DNA from: Streptacidiphilus fuscans
GTDB taxonomy: Bacteria; Actinomycetota; Actinomycetes; Streptomycetales; Streptomycetaceae
Length of the DNA stretch: 64,000 nucleotides
Reading direction: 5' to 3'
Assembly: GCF_015690355.1 (NCBI RefSeq)
Contig: NZ_JADPRT010000003.1
Location: 248,001-312,000, forward strand
The position numbers and the translations under genes are program-made. Shown one piece after another: positions 44,474 to 51,700 of this stretch; positions within the stretch are counted from its first letter, which is position 1, and every line of letters starts with the position of its first letter. The notes under the pieces were generated by a model. The model worked only from the letters and a program-made list of their open reading frames with translations. It did no database searches and was not told where the DNA came from.

Positions 44474-44884
44474 TCAGCGGAGTTCCTGGATGCGGATCAG
44501 GTTGCCCGCGGGGTCGCGCAGGGCGCAGTCGCGGATGCCGTACGGCTGCTGGGTCGGCTCCTGGACGATCTCGGTGTCACCGGCCTGCACCTTCTCGAAC
44601 GTGGCGTCGAGGTCCGGGGTGGCCAGCAGGATCCAGCCGTAGGTGCCCTTGGCCATCATCTCGTGGATGGTGCGGCGCTCGGCGTCGGTGATCCCCGGGT
44701 CGGTGGCCGGCGGCGCGAGGAGGATGGAGGTGTCGGGCTGACCGACCGGACCGACCGTGATCCAGCGCATCCTGCCCTGCCCGACGTCGCTGCGCACCTC
44801 GAAGCCGAGCACGTCGCGGTAGAACGCCACCGAGGCGTCCGGGTCCTCGTGGGGAAGGGAGCTCGTGTGAATGGTGATGTCCAT
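44474..44884 (-). CDS. VOC-family protein, single module
   Basis: A 136-residue glyoxalase/dioxygenase-fold protein with the usual start (ITIHTSSLPHEDPDASVAFYRDVLGFEVR, shown for the fold start) and end (CALRDPAGNLIRIQE). The Glu near the C-terminus could be a metal ligand. It lies 85 bp upstream of araC, same strand. The shared 25-bp element is 31 bp upstream. Confidence 0.88.
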   Translation of the reverse strand: MDITIHTSSLPHEDPDASVAFYRDVLGFEVRSDVGQGRMRWITVGPVGQPDTSILLAPPATDPGITDAERRTIHEMMAKGTYGWILLATPDLDATFEKVQAGDTEIVQEPTQQPYGIRDCALRDPAGNLIRIQELR

Positions 44885-44915
44885 GAGGGCAGGCTAGAGC
44901 GACCCTGTGCCCCGC

Positions 44916-44940
44916 GCTTCTCGAATCATGACCGATCTCG
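44916..44940 (-). promoter_or_regulatory. Shared 25-bp element upstream of VOC gene 2
   Basis: Second copy of the element at 43877-43901; the minus-strand core reads GGTCATGATTCGAGAAGC. The three differences fall at scattered positions. A binding site for the AraC regulator between the two genes is the simplest reading. Confidence 0.6.
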
Positions 44941-45026
44941 GCGTCGAGGCCCGAACTACTCCTCCACAGTGGCCGGTCGTACTGCAACACCCGTACCGGA
45001 CAGGCGCCTTGGGCACTCCTCCGGCT

Positions 45027-45539
45027 TCACTGGCCCACCCGGCCGTCGATCCGTTCGCGCAGCAGGTCGGCGTGGCCGTTGTGGCGTGCGTACTCCTCGA
45101 TCAGGTGGACGAGGACCTCGCGCAACGCCTGGCCGGTGCTGCCGGTGACGCCGAGGTCGTCCGCCTCGGCGGTGAACCGTTCCGCGAAGGCGACCTCCGC
45201 CCGCCAGGTGGCCCACGCGTGCTCGACGACGTGCGGATCGGGCAGGGCACCGTTGAAGTCGCCGTCGGGGTCCTCGGCGGTGCGGTAGTGGCGGGTGATC
45301 TCCTGGCCCGCCATCACGGACCTGAACCACTTCTGCTCCACCCCGGCCATGTGCCGGACCAGCCCCAGCAGCGACAGGGAGGAGGGCTCCACCGAGCGAC
45401 GCGCCAGGGCTTCGGCGTCGAGGCCGGCGCACTTCAGCTCCAAGGTCAGCCGCTGGTCCCGCAGGTACCCGGCGAGGATGGCCCGCTCACCGTCGAACCC
45501 ACCGTCGGCGCGCGGATCCTGATCAGGGGTCACGAACAT
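45027..45539 (-). CDS. DinB-family (DUF664) protein
   Basis: A four-helix bundle metalloprotein of the DinB/DUF664 group, about 170 residues from ATG at 45539. Recognisable segments are RRSVEPSSLSLLGLVRHMAGVEQKWF and LREVLVHLIEEYARHNGHADLLRE, which hold the three His of the putative metal site. Upstream in-frame ATGs at 45617 and 45629 would add 26-30 non-conserved residues. Many actinobacterial members are mycothiol- or bacillithiol-dependent transferases. Confidence 0.85.
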   Translation of the reverse strand: MFVTPDQDPRADGGFDGERAILAGYLRDQRLTLELKCAGLDAEALARRSVEPSSLSLLGLVRHMAGVEQKWFRSVMAGQEITRHYRTAEDPDGDFNGALPDPHVVEHAWATWRAEVAFAERFTAEADDLGVTGSTGQALREVLVHLIEEYARHNGHADLLRERIDGRVGQ

Positions 45540-45736
45540 GTTCGACCACGCGAAGCTGCGGGTGGACCGGTCGTACCGTGCGTCTGTGGCGTCAGTGGCG
45601 TCCTGCTCATCGAACATGCACCCGAGCATCGACGATCAACGGCGGATCCACCACACGTTTCAACTGTGCGAGCGAGATGGCGCACCTTGCACAACGGGCC
45701 TGCGTGCAAGGGCATGTGCCACGATGCTGCCCGGAC

Positions 45737-46921
45737 TCACCGCCGCGCGGGCGCGGCCGCCTGGTCGAGCACCTCGGCGAGTGACGCCCAGGCGGCGGCG
45801 CACTCGCGGGCCATCACCGAGACCGCGGACGCGCAGTGTGCCGGGACGCTCTCGGCGAGTTCCTGCTGTCGGCGCGCCGGGATCAGGTGCGTCGAGAACA
45901 GCCGGAGGAGGTAGCGCCCGCTCTCGGTGTAGCGCAGCGAGGGGTCCTTGCCGAGCGCGTCCATCAGCCGGGCGCGGTCCGCTGGTCCCAACTCCCTCTG
46001 CTGGGGCGGTCCGGCGACCGGGCGCGGGCTGGGCACGGACTCGGGCCGCGTCGGCGGCTCCGTCCGCACCGGCGGGACCGTCGGTCGGTCCACGGGCTGC
46101 CTGGGAGCCGGTGATGCCGGTGACGCCGGGGGTGCCGAGGGCATTGGGGGCGCCGGGACCGCCGGGGACACCGGTTGCTCCGGGTGGGGCGGGGTGAAGC
46201 GCTGCCGGAGCGGGACCGGGTCCTCCCCGCGCCGGAGGCGATCGCGCACGTCGCGGACCGTGCCCGGGGAGATGCCGGCCGCCTTGGCGATCTCCCGCAG
46301 CGAGGCCTCCGGGTTCTCCGCGATCAGCTCGCTCGCCTTGAGCCGCCCCGCCGCCGCGTCCACCGGGCGGGACCGGCCGTCGCGACCGACCCGGACTGTC
46401 GGCAGGGGCAGCGAGGCCCCGACGCTGCGCCGGATGGAGCCGACCGTCTTGGGCGACAGGCCGGCCACCGCCGAGATGGCCCGGTCCGACCAGTTCGGGT
46501 GCGACGCCAGGATGCGCTGCACGGCCGCCGAGCGGTCGTCCGCCGAGAGCGCGCGTCCGTGCGTGATGTTCGACTCGACGCCCAGCACGAAGGCGTCGGA
46601 CTCGGAGCCCTCGAAGAAGCGCGCCGGGATGACGGTCTCACCGCGCAGCAGCGCGGCCCGGACGCGGTGCGTCCCGTCGATGACCCGCAGCGTCGCGCGG
46701 TGGACCGTGATCGGCGGCAGCACGCCGCCGCAGTCGGCCAGCACGCGGGCGTGTTCGGCACTCTCGCCGTCACAGCGGAGCGGGACCAGTCGCGGCAGCA
46801 GCGAGGCTATGGGCAGCAGTTCGACGGGTGAGAGCACAGGGGACTGCCAGTCGGACGGGGGTGTGTCGGCTGCAGCGGGCCCCGTCGCGACAGGGCGCGT
46901 GAGCAGAGCTTCGACGCTCAT
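45737..46921 (-). CDS. ParB-domain regulator, StrR-like
   Basis: A 394-residue protein. The N-terminal ParB/sulfiredoxin-like domain (LPPITVHRATLRVIDGTHRVRAALLRGE near residues 67-95, in part) is followed by helix-turn-helix regions near residues 140-165 and 205-235 (ASLREIAKAAGISPGTVRDV), a long Pro/Ala linker and a C-terminal helical segment. The architecture resembles the StrR-type pathway activators of antibiotic clusters rather than chromosomal ParB. GAGGAG precedes the ATG. A palindrome like gamma-butyrolactone-receptor operators overlaps its probable promoter. Likely, though unproven, regulator of the neighbouring amino-acid cluster. Confidence 0.75.
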   Translation of the reverse strand: MSVEALLTRPVATGPAAADTPPSDWQSPVLSPVELLPIASLLPRLVPLRCDGESAEHARVLADCGGVLPPITVHRATLRVIDGTHRVRAALLRGETVIPARFFEGSESDAFVLGVESNITHGRALSADDRSAAVQRILASHPNWSDRAISAVAGLSPKTVGSIRRSVGASLPLPTVRVGRDGRSRPVDAAAGRLKASELIAENPEASLREIAKAAGISPGTVRDVRDRLRRGEDPVPLRQRFTPPHPEQPVSPAVPAPPMPSAPPASPASPAPRQPVDRPTVPPVRTEPPTRPESVPSPRPVAGPPQQRELGPADRARLMDALGKDPSLRYTESGRYLLRLFSTHLIPARRQQELAESVPAHCASAVSVMARECAAAWASLAEVLDQAAAPARR

Positions 46922-46973
46922 GGACGGGCTCCTCGGGTCACGGGAACGGCGCTTCCATCAGAGGACTCCCAAT

Positions 46974-46998
46974 AACATACCGCCTAGTTGGTATATTT
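46974..46998. promoter_or_regulatory. ARE-like palindrome over the parB-type gene promoter
   Basis: The 18-bp core ATACCGCCTAGTTGGTAT (46977-46994) is a palindrome with 2+2 mismatches around CTAG, flanked by AAC and ATT. On the minus strand it contains CGGTATGTT, a half site like those bound by gamma-butyrolactone receptor repressors; the TATGTT inside it is a credible -10 about 53 bp before the start codon. A TetR-type repressor bound here would switch off the regulator gene. Confidence 0.55.
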
Positions 46999-47052
46999 AC
47001 TAGAGACGCGACGGCCGAAACGGCAGAAGTAGGCGACAGAAGCAGGTGGCAT

Positions 47053-47104
47053 GCCGATACGGTGTGCAACTGCGACCCGGGACGCAGTTGCACACCGCAT
47101 CGGC
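47053..47104. other. Long inverted repeat, 22-bp arms, 8-nt loop
   Basis: Arms 47053-47074 and 47083-47104 are complementary except for one A/C pair (47059/47098). The inner part pairs GGTGTGCAACTGCG with its exact complement. It lies in the 411-bp gap between two divergent regulator genes, where no terminator is needed, and has no T tract on either side. It may be a structured RNA, a regulator site or the trace of a mobile element. The rest of the gap shows only the ARE-like site. Confidence 0.75.
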
Positions 47105-47332
47105 TCGCGGGCCGCCGCCCGCGTCGAGACCGAGCGGCGGGGGCTAACCAGCGCGGGAACCGGGTAGCCAACGTTCAACTGGCGCGAGCTCCACAGTTGT
47201 TCACCGACTCCCGCGCACCGCCTCCCGCGTGCGGGGCCTGACCGGTGAGCAGTGCAACCGTGCCGCATGACTTGCGCGTCAGCACCGGCTTAGCCTGCGG
47301 ACGACCGCACGACAGGTGCTCGAGAGGTGATC

Positions 47333-48244
47333 ATGGAGCTTCGTCATCTGGTGACATTCCACAAAGTGGCTACGGTGCTGAGTTTCACCCGCGCGGCAGC
47401 GGAGCTGAACTACGCACAGTCGAGCGTCACTGCCCAGATCAGAAGCCTGGAGACAGAACTCCAGACGGAGCTCTTCGAGCGCCTGGGCAGCAAGATCCAA
47501 CTGACCGGCGCCGGCCAGCGGCTGCTGCCCTACGCCGGGCAGATCATCGCGCTGATCGACGAGGCGCAGGCCGAGGCCAAGGGCAGTACGGAACCGTCGG
47601 GAACGCTGGCCATCGGCACGATGGAGAGCATCACCTCCTACCGTCTGCCCCCGCTGCTGGAGCTGTTCCACCACCGCTACCCCCGCGTCCAGCTGCGGCT
47701 GCGGCCCAGTCTGTGCGCCGAGACGTACCAAGCGCTCCGTCAGGGAGTGTTCGACGTGGGCTTCCTGATGGACACCCGGACCGAGTACGAGGGTCTCAAC
47801 ACGGTGGTGCTGGCGGCCGAGCCGATGGCCCTGGTCGCCGCGCCCACGCACCCGCTCGCCTCCGCCCAGGAGGTGACCGTGGCGGACCTGAACCAGGCCC
47901 AGGTGCTGGCCACCGAGGTGGGCTGCGCGTACCGGGAAGCCTTTGAGACCGAGCTCACCAAGGGTTCGGGAGAACCCCAGCAGTTCCTGGAGTTCGGCAC
48001 GATCGAGGCGATCAAGCGGGGTGTGACGGCCGGTCTCGGCATCAGTCTGCTGCCGCGGATCACCGTCGAGGACGAGCTCTCCCAGGGCACGCTGCGACAG
48101 GTGGCGTGGGAGCCGCCGTTCGAGCTCTTCACCCAACTGGCCTGGCGCCATGGCCGACGGCTGCCGCGCGAGCTCCAACTCTTCATCGACCAGACGCTCA
48201 CCCTGATCCAGGAGGAGCAGTCCGCCCAGGCCGAAACGGCCTGA
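47333..48244 (+). CDS. LysR-family transcriptional regulator
   Basis: A 303-residue LTTR. The N-terminal helix-turn-helix reads LRHLVTFHKVATVLSFTRAA then QSSVTAQIRSLETELQTELFERL; the C-terminal effector domain of about 210 residues is of the type-2 periplasmic-binding fold. ATG at 47333 has GAGAGG 5 nt upstream; an in-frame GTG lies two codons earlier. It converges on the oxygenase end of the amino-acid cluster, with a shared terminator. It may sense a pathway intermediate or product. Confidence 0.92.
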   Translation: MELRHLVTFHKVATVLSFTRAAAELNYAQSSVTAQIRSLETELQTELFERLGSKIQLTGAGQRLLPYAGQIIALIDEAQAEAKGSTEPSGTLAIGTMESITSYRLPPLLELFHHRYPRVQLRLRPSLCAETYQALRQGVFDVGFLMDTRTEYEGLNTVVLAAEPMALVAAPTHPLASAQEVTVADLNQAQVLATEVGCAYREAFETELTKGSGEPQQFLEFGTIEAIKRGVTAGLGISLLPRITVEDELSQGTLRQVAWEPPFELFTQLAWRHGRRLPRELQLFIDQTLTLIQEEQSAQAETA

Positions 48245-48317
48245 GCCGGCCTGAACCGGCCCGCCGGACACAGCACGCGCACCACAACTCGCACCACAAC
48301 TCGCGCACGACCTCGAA

Positions 48318-48351
48318 GGGGGGAGCGTCACCATCCGGTGACGCTCCCCCC
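48318..48351. terminator. Bidirectional terminator between lysR and the oxygenase
   Basis: A perfect 15-bp stem (48318-48332 with 48337-48351) has a 4-nt loop ATCC, lying between convergent stops at 48244 and 48374. It closes both transcription units. Confidence 0.88.
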
Positions 48352-48373
48352 TCGGGGTGTGTGTGGTGCTTCG

Positions 48374-49402
48374 TCAGTTGTGCACGCGGCGGCCCGCGAC
48401 GGCGCGGTAGCGGATCGTCCACTGGCTGCGGCGCACGTAGGAGCGCTGCAGCCAGCGGTCCTGCCCGTCGTAGCGGGCCTGGAACTGCGAGCGGGCGTGA
48501 ACGCCCTTGCGGTTGTTGATCAGCAGCGCGTCACCGGGGCGCAGGAAGACCTCGTGCGCGACCTCGCGGCACGCCTCGCGCATCCGATCCAGCGCCGCCT
48601 GGGCCGACGTGGTCATCGGCACCACGCCGTTGGCCGAGGAGGCGATCTCCGGGAACTCCTCCGGGCCGCTGATCAGCGGGACCGGGTCGGACAGCACGTC
48701 CTCGCCGGCCGCGAAGTTGCGCACGTAACTGCCGGGCGCGTTGAGCCGGAACTGCGGGCTGCGCAGGATCTCGGCGGTCCGCTCGTCCACCGCGCGGATG
48801 ATGTCGCGGGCGTCCGCGTAGTGGGTGGCCGCGATGCCGTCGTGGTCCGCCCGGACGCAGTGGAGCACCAGGAAGTCCGGGTTGCTGACGTCGTAGCGGC
48901 CGATCTCGTCGTAGACGATGTCGTTGTGGAAGTTGAGGAAGGTCGACGACCCCATGTTGGTCTGGGTCGTCTCACCGCCGGACACCGGTATCACGTCGTG
49001 GACCAGCTGGCCGTCCTTCTCGGTGGTGAAGCCGACCGGCTCCCCGAGCATTCCGGTCAGGCCCAGCAGCACGCCCTCGGAGACGAAGGTCTTCTTCAGG
49101 CGGCTCGGCCCGCCGTCGACCGGGGTCGGCGGCAGCTCGGGGTCGACCGGCAGGTTGCGGACGTAGCCGACGCCGGCCGTGTCGGAGTGCCGCCCGAAGT
49201 CCAGGATCTGCTGCAGCTGCTCGGTGGGGAGCTGCGAGAAGATCTGGCGGTAGCGGGCAGTCGACCAGTCCGGGTCGAGGCTCGGATCGGACTCGGCCAC
49301 CAGCAGGGCGCCGATGGCGTCGCGCACCGCGTTGTCCAGCGTGATCCGGGCGAGGGTGGCGGGGGCGTCGGTCCGGGCGGGGGCGGTGTCGAGCATGGTC
49401 AT
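48374..49402 (-). CDS. Fe(II)/2-oxoglutarate oxygenase, clavaminate-synthase/TauD type
   Basis: A 342-residue non-heme iron oxygenase. The iron-binding facial triad is seen as H159-N160-D161 in LNFHNDIVYDE and a distal H302 in NNRKGVHARSQF; the 2-oxoglutarate-binding Arg lies in GQDRWLQR (R316 or R320). The distal segment (NNRKGVHARS...RYDGQDRWLQR) is the form seen in clavaminate synthase and amino-acid beta-hydroxylases such as VioC. Those use a Glu at the position of D161. Probable role: hydroxylation of a free amino acid in this cluster. Last gene of the cluster, 124 bp after the kinase, so it may have its own start signal. Confidence 0.88.
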   Translation of the reverse strand: MTMLDTAPARTDAPATLARITLDNAVRDAIGALLVAESDPSLDPDWSTARYRQIFSQLPTEQLQQILDFGRHSDTAGVGYVRNLPVDPELPPTPVDGGPSRLKKTFVSEGVLLGLTGMLGEPVGFTTEKDGQLVHDVIPVSGGETTQTNMGSSTFLNFHNDIVYDEIGRYDVSNPDFLVLHCVRADHDGIAATHYADARDIIRAVDERTAEILRSPQFRLNAPGSYVRNFAAGEDVLSDPVPLISGPEEFPEIASSANGVVPMTTSAQAALDRMREACREVAHEVFLRPGDALLINNRKGVHARSQFQARYDGQDRWLQRSYVRRSQWTIRYRAVAGRRVHN

Positions 49403-49430
49403 ACTCCTGACTCCTTGTCAGATATCGCTT

Positions 49431-49478
49431 TGTCGGATGTCTCTGCTGTCGGGCGTCTCTGCGGTCGGACGTCTTCTG
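49431..49478. repeat. 16-bp tandem array, three copies
   Basis: Units begin at 49431, 49447 and 49463 (consensus TGTCGGRYGTCTCTGC). It fills the centre of the gap between the kinase gene and the oxygenase gene. Same period class as the arrays at 5469, 8570, 52737 and 62174. Confidence 0.8.
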
Positions 49479-49526
49479 TCTTCGGGGTGTCCGGAGGAGG
49501 CGCGGCCCGGACGCGGCGGCGCTCGG

Positions 49527-50621
49527 TCAGACGGCGACCAGGGTCGGCGCCGCCTGCGCCGGGGCGGGCAGGGCGTCGTGCAGGCTCTGGGCGAGCCGCT
49601 CCGCGGCGTCGACGTCCGGGGCGACGTGAGTGATCGGGTGGGCGCCGTGGACCTCGGTGACCGGGATCCCCCTGACCTGCCCGTCCGGAAGCCGGTTGCG
49701 GCGCTGGAACTCCGCCAGGTCCAGGTAGCCGCCGATGACGGCGACCTGGGCCCCGGTGGCGAGCCGCACCGAGTCGACCCCCTCCGCGTGGAAGACGCTG
49801 TGCACGTGGTCGGCCTCGGCGTCTGACGCGTACTCCAGCACCAGCGACCGGTCGTTGAGCACCACGGCCGACTCCCCCGCGCCCACCGCACCGATGACGG
49901 TGCCGGTGGTGAACGGCGCCCGGTTCAGCCGACAGACGATGGAGATGCCGTGCCGCCTGGCGAGTTGGATCGAGCGGCGGTGCAGCACCTTGGCGCCGTA
50001 GAGCGACATCATGGCGGCGGCGTCGTAGGAGACCGAGCGCATCAGCCGGGTGCCCTCGACCCGGTTCGGGTCGCTGCTGTAGATGCCGTCCACGTCGGAG
50101 TGGATCTCGCAGCGGTCCGCGCCCACGGCGGCGGCCAGCGCCACCGCGGACAGGTCGGAGCTGTTCTTCCCGAGCCAGGTCGGCCGCCCCAGGTCGTCCG
50201 CGGCCTGGCCGCCGGGGACGATCACCACCTCGTACTCGCCGAGTGCCCTGGCCATCGGCTCGGGGTCGATGTCGTCGATCCGGGCCCACATGGCGGTCCG
50301 GTCGGTGGTGACGCCGATCTGGTGCCCCGCCATGACCGTGACCTTTCGGCCCAGCCGGTGCAGCGCGGCGGCCAGCAGGTGGGCGCCGACCGTGTCCGCC
50401 AGCGTCAGCAGGCCGGCCACGCGGTCGTCGGCCGGGTGCGGGTCGACCTCCCGCAGCCGCTCGCGGAACTGCTCGGTCTCCCCCGGCATCGCGCTCACCA
50501 CGACGACCATGGGGCGCTGCTCCTGGTCCAGCCGCAGGCCGAGGGCCTGCGCGAGCTGTCCGTACGCCTCCGGGGTGCGGAAGCTGGAGCCGCCGAACTT
50601 GAGGACGGACGCGGTGGTCAC
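49527..50621 (-). CDS. Aspartokinase homologue (amino-acid kinase family)
   Basis: A 364-residue amino-acid kinase with KFGGSS at residues 8-13 and the conserved HSDVDGIYSSDPN and GAKVLHRRSIQLARR segments of aspartokinases. It differs at the substrate site: the usual GRGGSD motif is GKNSSD (residues 151-156), replacing the Arg that contacts aspartate, and the usual Glu of the GERIS region appears as Asp (about D76). The C-terminal ACT regulatory region is short and weakly conserved. GTG overlaps the ASADH stop. Proposed to phosphorylate 3-methylaspartate or another aspartate-like intermediate, free of lysine/threonine feedback. Confidence 0.85.
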   Translation of the reverse strand: MTTASVLKFGGSSFRTPEAYGQLAQALGLRLDQEQRPMVVVVSAMPGETEQFRERLREVDPHPADDRVAGLLTLADTVGAHLLAAALHRLGRKVTVMAGHQIGVTTDRTAMWARIDDIDPEPMARALGEYEVVIVPGGQAADDLGRPTWLGKNSSDLSAVALAAAVGADRCEIHSDVDGIYSSDPNRVEGTRLMRSVSYDAAAMMSLYGAKVLHRRSIQLARRHGISIVCRLNRAPFTTGTVIGAVGAGESAVVLNDRSLVLEYASDAEADHVHSVFHAEGVDSVRLATGAQVAVIGGYLDLAEFQRRNRLPDGQVRGIPVTEVHGAHPITHVAPDVDAAERLAQSLHDALPAPAQAAPTLVAV

Positions 50622-51700
50622 CTGGCCTCCTCAGCTTGTGGTGTGCCCTCGGCCTGCAGGGTCCCCTTGAGCAGCAGGGCCTCCGCGATCTGGATCGCGT
50701 TGAGCGCGGCGCCGATGCGCAGGTTGTCGGCGACCAGCCAGAGCCAGAATCCCCTCGGGTTGTGCGGGGAGACGCGGACCCGGCCCACGTGCACGTGGTC
50801 GGGCTGGTCCACGGCGGTGCGGGGGGTGGGGAAGGCGCCGACGACCTCGCGGTCGTGGACGGTGACCTCGGACTGCTCCGCCAGCAGGTCGACCAGCTCC
50901 TGGCGGTCCACCGGGTTGTGGCACTCGATCCAGGCGGCCTCGGAGTGGCAGTTGACGACGGGGACGCGCACGCAGGTGGTGGTCACGTCGAGGTGCGGAA
51001 TCCCGAGGATCTTGCGGGACTCCTGGAGCATCTTCAGCTCCTCGAAGGTGAAGCCGTCCTCCAGCATGCGGTCGATGCTGGGGATGACGTTGAAGGCCAG
51101 CGTGGGGCTGAATTCCTCCGTCGGGTTCTCGGCCGCGGGGTCCTCCAGCGTGATCGCGGACGCCTTCTGGAGCTCGGTGACGCCCGAGTGGCCACGGCCG
51201 GAGGCGGCCTGATAGGTGCTCACCACCGCCTGGCGGATGCCCCAGCGGTCCTCGATCGGCCGGAGCAGGCGGACCAGCGGAATGGTGGAGCAGTTGGGGT
51301 TGGCGATGATGCCGCTGGCCGGACGCTGGTCGAGCTCGTGGCTGTTGACCTGGGGGACGACCAGGGGCGTGTCCGGGTCCATCCGGAAGGCGCTGGTGTT
51401 GTCGATGACCAGGGCTCCCTGGGCCACCGCCTTCGGCACCCACTGCTCGCTGACGGAGCCGCCGGCGGAGAAGAAGGCGATGTCGGTCTCGGAGAAGTCG
51501 AAGTCCTCCAGGGCGTGGACGCGGTGGCTGCGTCCGTCCACGGTGAGCTCCCGCCCGGCGGAGCGGGCCGAGGCGACCAGGTTGATGTCGCGGTAGCGGA
51601 AGCCGCGCTCCTCGATCAGCTGGATCAGGGTGTTGCCCACGGCGCCGGTGGCGCCGACCAGGGCTATGCGGGGGGCGTCGGTGTCGGTCACGAGGGTCAT
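50618..51700 (-). CDS. Aspartate-semialdehyde dehydrogenase homologue
   Basis: A 360-residue NADP-dependent dehydrogenase. It has the Rossmann motif GATGAVG at residues 16-22, the catalytic cysteine C137 in ANPNCSTIPL, and the catalytic-His region (VRVPVVNCHSEAAW). It would reduce a beta-aspartyl phosphate to the semialdehyde. It overlaps both neighbours by 4 bp (ATGA with the exporter, GTGA with the kinase), so it is tightly coupled to cluster expression. The C-terminus has a short QAEGTPQAEEA tail. Confidence 0.9.
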   Translation of the reverse strand: MTLVTDTDAPRIALVGATGAVGNTLIQLIEERGFRYRDINLVASARSAGRELTVDGRSHRVHALEDFDFSETDIAFFSAGGSVSEQWVPKAVAQGALVIDNTSAFRMDPDTPLVVPQVNSHELDQRPASGIIANPNCSTIPLVRLLRPIEDRWGIRQAVVSTYQAASGRGHSGVTELQKASAITLEDPAAENPTEEFSPTLAFNVIPSIDRMLEDGFTFEELKMLQESRKILGIPHLDVTTTCVRVPVVNCHSEAAWIECHNPVDRQELVDLLAEQSEVTVHDREVVGAFPTPRTAVDQPDHVHVGRVRVSPHNPRGFWLWLVADNLRIGAALNAIQIAEALLLKGTLQAEGTPQAEEAR

